This document shows positions 1 to 8,797 of a DNA stretch of 64,000 nucleotides, piece after piece. The notes beneath the pieces were generated by a model that saw only the letters and a list, made by a program, of their open reading frames with translations, had not been told where the DNA came from and ran no database searches. The DNA is taken from the NCBI RefSeq assembly GCF_021378075.1, contig NZ_JAJUOS010000002.1, forward strand, positions 62,001-126,000, in the 5' to 3' direction. The translations under genes and the position numbers were made by a program. Positions within the stretch are counted from its first letter, which is position 1; the number at the start of each line of letters is the position of its first letter. Source of the stretch: Rhodobacter flavimaris. GTDB taxonomy: Bacteria > Pseudomonadota > Alphaproteobacteria > Rhodobacterales > Rhodobacteraceae.

Positions 1-478
1 TCGCGTGAACCACTACCTGCTCGTCAAGGCGATGGTCTCGGTCGTGACCAGCGCCATCGTCTACGGGATCTTCAAAGTCGGCGGCTTCGATCTTGCGCTT
101 CCCGTCGCGGTGCTGACCTTCGCGCTCAACTTCATCCCCTCGATCGGGTCGATCATCGCCACCGGGATGGCGGGCCTTGCGGTTTACGTGCTGACACAGG
201 ACGCCGCCGAAGCCCTGAGCGTTTTCGTCATATGCGGTGTCGCGCAGTTCATTATCGGCAATGTCATCGACCCGATGCTCATGGGGCGCGCGCTGCGACT
301 GTCCTCTTTCGGGATCATCATCTCTCTTGCCTTTTGGGGCGCAATCTGGGGCCTCCCGGGCATGTTCCTGGCGGTCCCGATCATGGTGGCGCTGATGATC
401 ATCTGCACCCAGTCGCCGACGCTGCGGCCGCTCGCCGTCATGCTCTCACGCGAGGGCCTGCCTGAATCCGAGGACTAA
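1..478 (+). CDS. AI-2E family transporter (PerM-like), 3' part
   Basis: The frame is open from the window edge, so the gene starts upstream and only about the last 157 residues are seen. These are strongly hydrophobic and contain the stretches FIPSIGSIIA, GNVIDPMLMGRALRLS and WGLPGMFLAVP, which are typical of the C-terminal half of the AI-2E/PerM family of eight-helix inner-membrane proteins. The family name comes from one autoinducer-2 exporter; most members have unknown substrates, so export of AI-2 should not be assumed. It converges on the mscS-type gene with only 17 bp between the stop codons. Confidence 0.85.
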   Translation, partial: RVNHYLLVKAMVSVVTSAIVYGIFKVGGFDLALPVAVLTFALNFIPSIGSIIATGMAGLAVYVLTQDAAEALSVFVICGVAQFIIGNVIDPMLMGRALRLSSFGIIISLAFWGAIWGLPGMFLAVPIMVALMIICTQSPTLRPLAVMLSREGLPESED

Positions 479-495
479 CCGAAGAACCAAGCGGG

Positions 496-2991
496 TCAGC
501 GGCCATCCCCGTCTTCGGCCCCGTCGTTGTCGGACAGGGTTGTGACCTCCTGCATGCCTTCCATTGGTGCGGGATTTACAGGCTTGGTGGGCGCGAGCGG
601 CGCCGCGGGTTTGGTTGGCGTGGCACCCTGCGCCCCACGACCAAGCAACACCTCTGGGTTGCGCAGCCAGATATCACGCTGCGCGAAGGGGATCTCGATC
701 CCCTCTGCGGCAAACCGTTCCGAAATCTGGTGATTGATCTCGGAGAGCACGCGGATCTTGAAGTTCACGTCCGACAGGATCGTGCGAATCTCGAAATTCA
801 GGCTGTCGGCTCCGAAGCCGCTGAAGATCACGTAGGGCTCTGGCGACATCATCACCAGCGGCTGCGCCTGCGCGATCTCGAGCAATATCTCGGAGACGCG
901 ACGGGTATCGGCCCCATAGGCCACGCCCACCGGCACGATCAAACGGCCAGTCTTGTTCCCGCGCGTCCAGTTTGTCACCTGCCCCGAGACGAGATCGGCG
1001 TTGGGAATGATCACGTCGGTGCGGTCGAAGGTCTCGATGATCGTCGAGCGCACCGAGATCGCCTTTACGACACCCTGCTGCCCGCCAACCTCGATCCAGT
1101 CCCCTTCGGAGACCGGGCGCTCGATCAGCAGGATGATGCCGGAGACGAAGTTCGACACGATATTCTGCAGACCAAAACCGATACCGACCGAAAGCGCACC
1201 GGCAACAATGGCCAGCGAGCTGAGGTCGATCCCGGCCGTGGCGACGGCGGCCATCGCGGCAAGGAATATCCCGACATAACCCAGCCCCGAGACGATGGCG
1301 TTCTGGCCGCCCTTGTCGATGCTGGTCCTGGGCAGGATGCTGGTGCGCAGCGCGCGCTGCACAATCCGGGTGACGGCAAAACCGATTGAGAAGACGAGCG
1401 CGAAGGTGATGAAGACCGATGGCGAAATTCGAACGCCACCCAGATCGATCCCGCTACGGAACGCGACCCAGAGTTCGACCAGATCCTCAACGCGTGCCCC
1501 CCAGAAAAGGGCCAACACCGGCAGGGACAGCACTACGAGCATGAACCCCATGAGGACGGGAACAAGACTGTTGCGCCCGTCGCTTCCGCTGTCGGTGAGC
1601 ACGACATAGAACTCGGCCAGGAACTTCTGAAGCACCAGGATCAAGCCGATCAACAGAAGCGTCTCGACCATGGGCCAGATCAGCGCATTGGCCGCATTGA
1701 CATAGCCGATCGCTCCCAGCAGGGGCCCGACCACGCCAACCGCGAGCAGTAGGTTTCCGACGGCCCCGATGACCGAGTCGCGAAAGCTGCTCTCCGGAAG
1801 GGTCGCGGCCTCGTTCCTTACATGCGCGCGCAACAGCTGCCCCAAACGGAACAGCAGCGCGCCCGCGATGAGCAGGAGCGGAAAGGCAAGAACGGAAAGG
1901 CCCGCGTCGATCTGCGATGCAAGGGCGTTGACCGTATCGGAATCCCCTTGGGCCGAACGCATGGCATTCTCTGCCTTGGCAACGACCCAGTCTCCGAGAG
2001 GAGCCCAAATCGCCAGCACAAGCCCAAGGCTCAGCACGATTAGCCGCACCTCGGCGCGCCGCTCGTGAACAACGCGCAGTGGCGCCTCAAACTGGTCACC
2101 GGCGGGGAATACCCGACCAGCCAGCCAAGCGGCGAACAGGCCCATCAGCACGATCGACCCGATCACGCCCAACAACTCGTCCCAGAGATTGCCGGCCAGT
2201 CCAGATAGAGAAGCGGCCGCGATCAGCAGGGTAAAGCCCACCATGGGGACCAGAATCTGTCCGACCGAAACGAATTCTTCGATGACGTAACGCGCACGGA
2301 TCGACGACTTGCCCAGCAGCCATGCGGACAGATTGCCCATCCAGCGCCGGCCCCGTGCCAGCAGCACGATTGCGACCAGCAGAAGGAGCGCAAGAAGCGG
2401 CGCGCTTTCCGTGAGGGTCGAGAACGATCCTTTGTCCGTAAAGGTCTTGACCGCCTCGTCATAAAGCTGCCCGCTGAGCGCAGTGACGATCTTGAGGCCC
2501 GCCGCCCAGTTCACCGGATTCAAAGGCGAGGGCGAGAGCCTGAGCAGCTTGTCGGTCGCGCGCTCGCGCAATTCATCGTCGATCGCGCGAATGATGCCAT
2601 CCGCATGGGTCGCGGCCTCAACCGCCGCAAGTCCCGGTGCCTGCAACTTGGTCAGCGTATCGTTCAGTTCCGCGCGACGCTTTGAAATCGCAGGATCTTC
2701 ACTTTCCCCTTCAGCAGGGGCAGGCCCAAGCGCCGCAATCTGATCGCGTACGGTCTTGATTTCAGAGGCATTCGCCCCCTGCACCGCCAGGAACTGCTTG
2801 CGCCAGTCAACCATCGCAACACGCAATGCGGTCAGGCGCTCATCGGTGACCGTCGCCTCTGCGACGATCTGCTGCGCCTCCTCGGACGCCTTGTCCCAGA
2901 TCTTGTAATCGGGCGCCTTTACGTCCTGCGCGGCCAGCGGCAGCGCGACGAACATTGCCACAAGCCATATGCGCAGGAAGCGAAGGATCAT
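496..2991 (-). CDS. Mechanosensitive ion channel of the MscS family with DUF3772
   Basis: An 831-residue inner-membrane channel that opens under membrane tension to release solutes on osmotic downshock. An N-terminal signal peptide (about residues 1-21, ending AAQ) precedes a mostly polar periplasmic segment of the DUF3772 type, a series of transmembrane helices, and then the MscS core in the last third, recognised by GIGFGLQNIVSNFVSG and the beta-domain start PVSEGDWIEV. The last 45 residues are Pro/Ala rich and probably disordered. The start codon overlaps the cysK stop by 4 bp (ATGA), so it is co-transcribed as the last gene of the trgA-trgB-cysK run. Length is normal for the large MscK/DUF3772 subgroup. 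Confidence 0.92.
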   Translation of the reverse strand: MILRFLRIWLVAMFVALPLAAQDVKAPDYKIWDKASEEAQQIVAEATVTDERLTALRVAMVDWRKQFLAVQGANASEIKTVRDQIAALGPAPAEGESEDPAISKRRAELNDTLTKLQAPGLAAVEAATHADGIIRAIDDELRERATDKLLRLSPSPLNPVNWAAGLKIVTALSGQLYDEAVKTFTDKGSFSTLTESAPLLALLLLVAIVLLARGRRWMGNLSAWLLGKSSIRARYVIEEFVSVGQILVPMVGFTLLIAAASLSGLAGNLWDELLGVIGSIVLMGLFAAWLAGRVFPAGDQFEAPLRVVHERRAEVRLIVLSLGLVLAIWAPLGDWVVAKAENAMRSAQGDSDTVNALASQIDAGLSVLAFPLLLIAGALLFRLGQLLRAHVRNEAATLPESSFRDSVIGAVGNLLLAVGVVGPLLGAIGYVNAANALIWPMVETLLLIGLILVLQKFLAEFYVVLTDSGSDGRNSLVPVLMGFMLVVLSLPVLALFWGARVEDLVELWVAFRSGIDLGGVRISPSVFITFALVFSIGFAVTRIVQRALRTSILPRTSIDKGGQNAIVSGLGYVGIFLAAMAAVATAGIDLSSLAIVAGALSVGIGFGLQNIVSNFVSGIILLIERPVSEGDWIEVGGQQGVVKAISVRSTIIETFDRTDVIIPNADLVSGQVTNWTRGNKTGRLIVPVGVAYGADTRRVSEILLEIAQAQPLVMMSPEPYVIFSGFGADSLNFEIRTILSDVNFKIRVLSEINHQISERFAAEGIEIPFAQRDIWLRNPEVLLGRGAQGATPTKPAAPLAPTKPVNPAPMEGMQEVTTLSDNDGAEDGDGR

Positions 2992-4019
2992 CCCTCAAAC
3001 ACCTCCGGCACCTCACGCCCGGCTCCGTCGAGCCAGCTCGGAACCGGCAGGCTCTTGGCCTTGAGGAAGTCGGGGTTGAACAGCTTGGACTGGTAGCGCG
3101 TGCCGTAATCGCACAGCACGGTCACAATGGTGTTCCCCGGCCCCATTTCGCGCGCCATGCGGATCGCGCCCGCAACGTTGATCCCCGACGAGCCGCCAAG
3201 GCAGAGCCCCTCATCCGAGAGCAGGTCGAACACGATCGGCAGCGCCTCGGCATCGGGAACGTTGAAGCTCATGTCCGGGGTGAAGCCTTCGAGGTTCGCG
3301 GTGATGCGCCCCTGCCCGATCCCCTCGGTGATCGACGAACCCTCGGCCTTCAATTCGCCACTGGTGTAATAGCTGTGCAGCGCCGCGCCATCGGGGTCGG
3401 CCAGTGCGATCTTCACGCCCTTGGGCTGAAGCGCCATGCCGACGCCCGCGAAAGTGCCGCCCGAGCCGACCGAGCAGACGAAACCATCCACGTCGCCGCC
3501 GGTCTGATCCCAGATTTCGGGGCCGGTCGTTTCGATATGCGCCTGCCGGTTGGCCACGTTGTCGAACTGGTTGGCCCAGATCACGCCATTCGGGTCGGTC
3601 TTCGCGAGCTCCTCGGCCAGGCGGCCCGAGTAGCGCACGTAATTGTTCGGGTTCGAATAGGGCGCGGCTGGAACCTGCACCAGCTCGGCGCCAGCCAGAC
3701 GCAGCATGTCCTTCTTTTCCTGGCTCTGCGTTTCGGGGATCACGATCACCGTGCGAAAGCCCATCGACGCGCCGACCAGCGCAAGGCCGATCCCGGTGTT
3801 GCCCGCAGTGCCCTCGACAATCGTGCCGCCGGGCTTGAGCTGCCCGCGCGCGATCGCATCGCGGATGATGAACAGCGCGGCGCGGTCCTTGACCGACTGG
3901 CCAGGGTTCATGAACTCGGCCTTGCCCAGAATCTCGCAGCCCGTCAGTTCCGAGGCTTTCTTGAGCCGGATCAGAGGCGTATTGCCAACGGCCCCGGCCA
4001 GATCCTTGCAAATCCGCAT
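2988..4019 (-). CDS. cysK: Cysteine synthase A (O-acetylserine sulfhydrylase)
   Basis: A 343-residue PLP enzyme making L-cysteine from O-acetylserine and sulfide in the cytosol. The PLP lysine lies in NPGQSVKDRAAL near residue 43, the phosphate-binding loop is seen in GTAGNTGIG, and a second glycine loop in VGSGGTFAG. The C-terminal tail is longer than in E. coli CysK, as in other Rhodobacterales copies. It lies 100 bp downstream of trgB. In R. sphaeroides trgAB and cysK form a locus linked to tellurite resistance, so the same order here supports both the symbol and a role in the thiol/tellurite response. Confidence 0.93.
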   Translation of the reverse strand: MRICKDLAGAVGNTPLIRLKKASELTGCEILGKAEFMNPGQSVKDRAALFIIRDAIARGQLKPGGTIVEGTAGNTGIGLALVGASMGFRTVIVIPETQSQEKKDMLRLAGAELVQVPAAPYSNPNNYVRYSGRLAEELAKTDPNGVIWANQFDNVANRQAHIETTGPEIWDQTGGDVDGFVCSVGSGGTFAGVGMALQPKGVKIALADPDGAALHSYYTSGELKAEGSSITEGIGQGRITANLEGFTPDMSFNVPDAEALPIVFDLLSDEGLCLGGSSGINVAGAIRMAREMGPGNTIVTVLCDYGTRYQSKLFNPDFLKAKSLPVPSWLDGAGREVPEVFEG

Positions 4020-4119
4020 GATGTCTCCCCTCGTGCTCTGACGTCTGTCGCCCAGACTTAGGCCGCATCCGCGCCCGCCTCAAGCCCCCAAGCGGGAAGT
4101 CGCTTGGGGTTGGGGCGGC

Positions 4120-5292
4120 TTAGCCCTTGATCCCGGCCTCTGCGCGCAGGGCCGGACGCTGCCGCGCCAGCCAGAGCGCAAGCACAAGCAGCGGGCCGTT
4201 ATCGGCCTCGCCGGTCTCGACCAGATGCATCAAGTCGTCGAACGAAATCAGGTGCGGGCGGATATCCTCGCCTTCGGCCTCGACCCCGCCGGGGCGCCCT
4301 GCCCCGTCAGGCAGATCGGCCAGCCCGAGATAGCAGTAGAGATACTCGCTCTTGGCCCCCGGCGAGGGGTAAAAGCTTGGCGCGGCGATCAGGCGGCTGA
4401 GCGTTATCCCCGCCTCCTCCCCCGCTTCGCGCAGCGCGGCCTGCTCCGGGGTTTCGGTCGGATCGACCCGACCTGCGATGGGTTCGATCAGCCATGGGTT
4501 CGTGTCGCCCCGCGCCATCGGGCCCACGCGGAACTGCTCGATCAGCAAAACGCGGTCGCGCACAGGGTCGTAGGGCAAGACCACCGATGCATCGCCCGAG
4601 ACGAAGGCCGCGCGGTCGAGCGTCCGGCTCATGCCGCCTGCGAAAAGGCTGTGCTGGAGGTCATATTCCTCAATTGCGAAAAACCGAGCGTAGGCGGGGA
4701 TGTGCCTGCTGATGACCAGATCATCTGCGGTCACGGATCGCCGCAGCGCGGCCGGTTTCGTCTGTCGCGCCCGCAGGCGGGACGCCGCGCGCACCAGCAT
4801 CATCGGATAGCGCGCCAAGGCGCGTTCGGGCACGATATGGCCCATGCCCGCCATGAAATCCTGCGCGGCCTCGGTCGCGATGTCACCCCAGGTCGAGGCC
4901 CATGCCGCCTGATCCCACGCAGCACCCAGCTGCCAGCGGCCATCTGAAAGATAGACCAGCGCATCACATTCGGCGCCCGTCTCGTCTCTCACCGCGCGAA
5001 TGACCGGGGCAAAGCCCGCCTCGTAGTAATCGAGGCGCTCGGCCTCGGCGGCAGTGACGCTTACCAGAACGCCGCGCGCGCGGCCTTCGCCTGCAACAAG
5101 GATCGGAAAGCCCAGATCATGCGCGCCGTCGCTGGCCATGTGAACGCGAAACCCTGAAAGAGTCGCGGGATGCATCCCGGGCTCTCGCCCCAGAACCGCA
5201 CGCAAAAGCGGCACGTGACAGAGCGTGCCGTAGAAAAAATACTGGATTTCCAATTTACTGCCCGATGATCTTGCCCCGGCCTGCGCCGCCAT
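4120..5292 (-). CDS. trgB: TrgB: gamma-glutamylcyclotransferase-like plus NUDIX hydrolase
   Basis: A two-domain protein. The first about 150 residues begin with YFFYGTLCHVPLL, the substrate-loop signature of the gamma-glutamylcyclotransferase/AIG2-like fold. The second half carries a full NUDIX box (G-x5-E-x7-REAGEEAGI) and resembles ADP-ribose pyrophosphatases. It sits directly after trgA and before cysK, the tellurite-resistance order known from Rhodobacter sphaeroides. The biochemical role in tellurite resistance is not established. The start is unsure: ATG at 5292 has no good ribosome site, and a TTG at 5253 just before EIQYFFYG would fit family N-termini better. Confidence 0.85.
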   Translation of the reverse strand: MAAQAGARSSGSKLEIQYFFYGTLCHVPLLRAVLGREPGMHPATLSGFRVHMASDGAHDLGFPILVAGEGRARGVLVSVTAAEAERLDYYEAGFAPVIRAVRDETGAECDALVYLSDGRWQLGAAWDQAAWASTWGDIATEAAQDFMAGMGHIVPERALARYPMMLVRAASRLRARQTKPAALRRSVTADDLVISRHIPAYARFFAIEEYDLQHSLFAGGMSRTLDRAAFVSGDASVVLPYDPVRDRVLLIEQFRVGPMARGDTNPWLIEPIAGRVDPTETPEQAALREAGEEAGITLSRLIAAPSFYPSPGAKSEYLYCYLGLADLPDGAGRPGGVEAEGEDIRPHLISFDDLMHLVETGEADNGPLLVLALWLARQRPALRAEAGIKG

Positions 5293-5309
5293 TGGGGCGC
5301 TGCCGGCAA

Positions 5310-5756
5310 TCAGGGCCAGCGACGCGCCGCGTATTCGGACATCATAGCGCTGACCATCCCGCCGATAAAGAGCAGCAGCATCACGTCAAGCCGCAGTAAC
5401 GAGATCCCGATCGAGATCCCCTCGGCGATGACCCCAACAATCGCGTCGATGGGGCCGTCGTAGCGCATTCGCAGCGCCTTGGTCATCATTTGCTGCGTTC
5501 CAAGGAAAAACAGCACGTAAAGTCCAAGGTAGAAGGCCGCGCGACCGCCCAACCCGAAGACCTGAGGCCAGCCCTTGCCGCTGTGCATTCCCAGCACTCG
5601 CCAGCCGATGATCACCCCGCCCGAAATCGCGAAGGGCAGCAGACCAACGGTCCGCACCCCCGCAGGTAGCCAGTTAAGGACGGCAGACACAAACAGGAAC
5701 GCCAAGGCGCTCATTCCCAGCACACCGACCAGCTTTGCCGCCGTCGGTAACTGCAT
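5310..5756 (-). CDS. trgA: TrgA family membrane protein
   Basis: A small inner-membrane protein of about 148 residues. It begins MQLPTAAKL, close to the MPTAAKL start of TrgA proteins, then has four or so hydrophobic helices with a conserved GWRVLGMHSGKGW loop. An in-frame ATG ten residues earlier (5786) is possible, but the family N-terminus favours 5756; neither has a clear ribosome site. It lies 17 bp upstream of trgB and is named from the Rhodobacter tellurite-resistance locus. The molecular function is unknown. Confidence 0.8.
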   Translation of the reverse strand: MQLPTAAKLVGVLGMSALAFLFVSAVLNWLPAGVRTVGLLPFAISGGVIIGWRVLGMHSGKGWPQVFGLGGRAAFYLGLYVLFFLGTQQMMTKALRMRYDGPIDAIVGVIAEGISIGISLLRLDVMLLLFIGGMVSAMMSEYAARRWP

Positions 5757-5861
5757 TGTCGTGTTACGCACTACTACTCGTTGCATCTACGCGAATCCGA
5801 ATTTGTCGCAAGATAAAGACAATCTGGGTTATCGCAGGGGAATGTGGCACAAATTTGGAGC

Positions 5862-7274
5862 TTACCCCCGTAATCCCTGATAGGCGGCAAGGGCACGGGC
5901 GCGCCCTTGATCCAAGGCCACCAGCCGTTCGGGATAGGCCGCATCGTGGGTTATCTGCCAACTCCGCGGAACGGCTGCGAAAAAGTCGCGCGCGGGTTCG
6001 GGCGGGCTGCGCTGCCCCTCGGCCAGAAAGCGGCTCCGATAGGCGCCGCTAGGGTCGTATTTTTCTGCCTGCCCCGCCGGGTTGAAGATACGAAAATAGG
6101 GCGCAGCGTCCGGCCCCGAGCCCGCGACCCATTGCCAACCCATCGCATTTGCGGCCGGATCCCAGTCGATCAGGCAGTCCTCGAACCAGCGCAAACCAAC
6201 GCGCCAGTCGGTCAGCAGGTGCTTGGTCAGGTAGGAGGCCGCGATCATCCGCGCGCGGTTATGCATGGTGCCGGTGGTGAACATCTCGCGCATGGCGGCA
6301 TCGACGAAGGGCTCTCCGGTCATACCCCGGCGCCAGGCCTCGGCATCCGCGTTGTCGCCGCGCCACGCAAACGCATCCCAGTCAGCGCGCCAGTTCGCGC
6401 GCGCCATCTCGGGGAAGTGGTAATAGAGATGCCAGGCGAATTCGCGCCAAACCAGTTCCTTGAGGAAGGTCTCGGCGCCGGGCGCGCCCTCGTGCAGGCG
6501 GCGCCAGGCGGCATGCCAGATCGTGCGGGGGCTGATCTCGCCCAGGCTCAGGTTCTCGGACAGGCCCGAGGTGCCGGGCTTCGCCGGAAAATCGCGATCC
6601 TGCGCATAGTCATCGAGGCGCTCATCCAGAAACTGCGCCAGCCGCTCCAAGGCGCGGGCCTCACCGACCTGTGCGTATTTGCCGACGATCTGCGCGCCAC
6701 GGTTCATCGCGGCCCCCAGCTGCCAATCAGCCAACGACTCGCTGCGCGGCCAGTTGGAGGGCGTGTCCAGCCTCTCGACCGCCGGAAGGGAGGGCGCCAG
6801 GGCACGCCCCTGCACCGCGCGCCAGAACGGCGAATACACGCGATAGGGGCCGCCATCCTTGGTGGCCACCTCCCATGGCTCGAACAGCAGATGGCCGGGA
6901 AAGCTGCGCGCCACATGCCCCTCGGCGCGCAGGGCTGCCTTGATCGCACTGTCGCGCGCACGCGCTTCGGGGTCATAAAGGCGGGACCAATGGACCCCCT
7001 CGGCGCCGGTTTCGGCAATCACGCTGCGCAGCACCTCCAGTGCCTGACCGCGCCGCAGGATCAGCCGTGACCCGAGGCCTTCCAGCGAGCGGGCAAACGC
7101 CGCCAGCCCCTCCCCCAGGCGCCATTTCGGCGCGGCGCCAAGGTCCTCTGCCAGCGGGTCGAGGATGAACAGCGGTACAATCGGCCGACCCGCGGCAACG
7201 GCGGCCTGCAAGGCGGGGTGGTCGTGAAGGCGCAGATCGCGCCGAAACCAGATGATGAGCGGTGCTTTTTCCAT
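5862..7274 (-). CDS. phr: Deoxyribodipyrimidine photolyase
   Basis: A 470-residue cryptochrome/photolyase family protein that repairs cyclobutane pyrimidine dimers using blue light and FADH-. The N-terminal alpha/beta antenna domain starts IIWFRRDLRLHDHPAL. The C-terminal FAD domain shows the family signatures KELVWREFAWHLYYHFP, MHNRARMIAASYLTKHLL and DPAANAMGWQWVAGSGPDA. The ATG at 7274 is chosen because AGGAGG lies five bases upstream; an upstream in-frame start at 7310 lacks this. The stop is about 105 bp before trgA on the same strand, matching a light/oxidative-stress gene group. Confidence 0.95.
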   Translation of the reverse strand: MEKAPLIIWFRRDLRLHDHPALQAAVAAGRPIVPLFILDPLAEDLGAAPKWRLGEGLAAFARSLEGLGSRLILRRGQALEVLRSVIAETGAEGVHWSRLYDPEARARDSAIKAALRAEGHVARSFPGHLLFEPWEVATKDGGPYRVYSPFWRAVQGRALAPSLPAVERLDTPSNWPRSESLADWQLGAAMNRGAQIVGKYAQVGEARALERLAQFLDERLDDYAQDRDFPAKPGTSGLSENLSLGEISPRTIWHAAWRRLHEGAPGAETFLKELVWREFAWHLYYHFPEMARANWRADWDAFAWRGDNADAEAWRRGMTGEPFVDAAMREMFTTGTMHNRARMIAASYLTKHLLTDWRVGLRWFEDCLIDWDPAANAMGWQWVAGSGPDAAPYFRIFNPAGQAEKYDPSGAYRSRFLAEGQRSPPEPARDFFAAVPRSWQITHDAAYPERLVALDQGRARALAAYQGLRG

Positions 7275-7344
7275 GACGCCTCCTGCCCCCGCAACATATC
7301 CCGAGCCCAAGCCTTTTCCAGCCGCCGCATCGGATCGCTACGTC

Positions 7345-7373
7345 TTGCAGGCGGGCTGAGCCCTCCCTATATT
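7345..7373 (+). promoter_or_regulatory. Promoter of the tmRNA gene
   Basis: A -35 box TTGCAG (7345-7350) and a -10 box TATATT (7368-7373) are separated by exactly 17 bp. Transcription would start near 7380, just before the acceptor part of the tmRNA. Confidence 0.75.
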
Positions 7374-7380
7374 GCCCTTG

Positions 7381-7705
7381 TTCGGGCTTGCCCGGGCTAT
7401 GGACATAAACGCGCATGGAATAAGCGGATCGGACCCGGGGGCGGTACCCGGCGGCTCCACCAAACTTCCCTCGTTGGGGGCGAATGGGGCCGAAATAGGA
7501 TCGACGAACGTCTAAAGATGTTTGCTTTGTCTCGGTGAGCTACCACCGTTATCGGTGCAAATTGTACAGTTGCCAACGACAACCGTGCTCCGGTCGCTCT
7601 TGCTGCGTAAGCAGTTCGGGTTACCGAAACTTAAGTCCTTACGCTTAGCCGCCTAAGGCGGGGCCCGCAGGAGCCTGGCAACAGAATCCTGCACCTTCCC
7701 CCTTC
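7381..7705 (+). ncRNA. ssrA: tmRNA (two-piece, circularly permuted)
   Basis: Rescues stalled ribosomes and adds a degradation tag. The tag reading frame at 7572-7610 encodes ANDNRAPVALAA followed by TAA, the alphaproteobacterial tag. The gene is permuted: the acceptor piece comes first and ends in an encoded ACCA at 7459-7462 after a T-arm-like GGACCCG..CGGTACCCGG hairpin. A short spacer follows, then the coding piece opening GGGGGCGAATG near 7476. The initial G-U pair of the alanine-type acceptor stem can be formed. The 5' end (about 7381) follows the promoter; the 3' end near 7705 is approximate, set after the last hairpin. The sspB gene for its adaptor is about 590 bp downstream. Confidence 0.93.
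7572..7610 (+). other. tmRNA tag-peptide reading frame
   Basis: Thirteen codons read ANDNRAPVALAA and stop (TAA at 7608-7610). The C-terminal LAA is the ClpX recognition end, and the N-terminal AND is the kind of segment bound by SspB. Confidence 0.93.
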
Positions 7706-7778
7706 AGTGCTGGCGCGGGTTAACCCGTCCTCAACCTTCCTGCCGCAGGATCGGTCGAAACAGACCTGGAGGGTTTCG

Positions 7779-8204
7779 ATGGACAAACTCGCTTTCTTGC
7801 AAGACTGGTTTCAGCGCGTCTGGATTGACGGCGATCTGGATGCCATCGGCGAATTCTTCACGCCCAACTCGCAGGCGGCCGGCGTGATGCAGGGCCTTGA
7901 CCTGCGCCCCGAGGATTTCGAAGAGCTGATCCCCGCCCTGATGCGGATGATGTCGTCGCCCACGGTCACGATTCTGCGCCATCTGGAGACCGAGGACTGG
8001 CTTTGGGCGCTGCTGGTGGTGCACGCGAAAACGGCCGATACGCTCGCGCCGATCGAATTTACCGCGCAGGTCGCCATGCGCTTTGACGATGGTCGCATCG
8101 CCGAGGCGTTCAACCATTTCGACCTGCTCAGCTTCTTCGAGCAGCTTGGCGTCCTGCCGCCCGAAGCGATGGCGCTCTTCCTGTCGGGGGAGTCGCTGAC
8201 CTAA
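7779..8204 (+). CDS. NTF2-like (SnoaL/polyketide cyclase fold) protein
   Basis: A 141-residue cytosolic protein with no signal peptide. Its pattern of a helical start (LQDWFQRVWIDGDLDAIGEFF), an EDF-containing second helix and alternating beta strands fits the NTF2-like/SnoaL fold. The ATG at 7779 is chosen because TGGAGGG lies just upstream; the frame upstream of it runs into the tmRNA region and is not likely coding. The substrate is unknown; many such proteins are small hydrolases, isomerases or ligand binders. It lies between ssrA and sspB. Confidence 0.75.
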   Translation: MDKLAFLQDWFQRVWIDGDLDAIGEFFTPNSQAAGVMQGLDLRPEDFEELIPALMRMMSSPTVTILRHLETEDWLWALLVVHAKTADTLAPIEFTAQVAMRFDDGRIAEAFNHFDLLSFFEQLGVLPPEAMALFLSGESLT

Positions 8205-8294
8205 CATTTCCGGCCTTCCGATGGGAATAGCTCGGCCCCCCTTCCCTTGCGCGGCGAATCTCCTATGCTGAGCCAAACACCAAGGAAGGCCCGG

Positions 8295-8741
8295 ATGACG
8301 CGCAGCATTGATTACGGCAACCTCATGCATCGCGCGATGCGCGGTCTGATTCAGGATGTCCTGACGGATATCGCCGAAAACGGGCTGCCCGGCGCGCATC
8401 ACTTCTTCATCACCTTCAACACGCGCCACCCCGATGCCGAGTTGGCGGACTGGCTGCACGATCGCTACCCCGAAGAAATGACCATCGTCATCCAGCACTG
8501 GTTCGACAACCTCGAGGTCGATGACGAAGGCTTTGGCATCACGCTGAATTTCGGCAATGCGCCCGAGCCGCTCTACATTCCCTACGACGCGATCACCACT
8601 TTCGTGGACCCCTCTGTCGAATTCGGCCTGCGCTTTGAGACGCAGGAATATGACGACGAGGACGAAGAAGACGAAGAGCCCGAGCCGCCGCGCGAACGTG
8701 GCGATGCCGAGGTGGTAAGCCTCGACAAGTGGCGAAAATAG
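8295..8741 (+). CDS. sspB: SspB-type ClpXP adaptor (stringent starvation protein B family)
   Basis: A 148-residue adaptor that binds the ssrA tag and delivers tagged proteins to ClpXP. The N-terminal two thirds form the tag-binding domain (IDYGNLMHRAMRGL, GAHHFFITFNT, MTIVIQHWFDNLEV). A Glu/Asp-rich linker (EDEEDEEPEPP) follows, and the C-terminus ends in a short basic-hydrophobic peptide EVVSLDKWRK that matches a ClpX-docking tail. The start at 8295 has AAGGAAGG upstream. Being close to ssrA makes tag and adaptor neighbours. Confidence 0.92.
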   Translation: MTRSIDYGNLMHRAMRGLIQDVLTDIAENGLPGAHHFFITFNTRHPDAELADWLHDRYPEEMTIVIQHWFDNLEVDDEGFGITLNFGNAPEPLYIPYDAITTFVDPSVEFGLRFETQEYDDEDEEDEEPEPPRERGDAEVVSLDKWRK

Positions 8742-8797
8742 CGTAGTAATCCGCCCAAGGGTGACCCTGCGTCATCCATCAAAGGTGCGGTGCGAGT

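Noticed and set aside
2955..4061. Long plus-strand open frame (368 codons) opposite cysK
   Set aside because: It is the antisense shadow of cysK in GC-rich DNA; there is no ribosome site and no family resemblance.
7723..7737. CtrA-like site TTAA-N7-TCAA before the NTF2-like gene
   Set aside because: One base off the consensus, with no second site; chance is a sufficient explanation.
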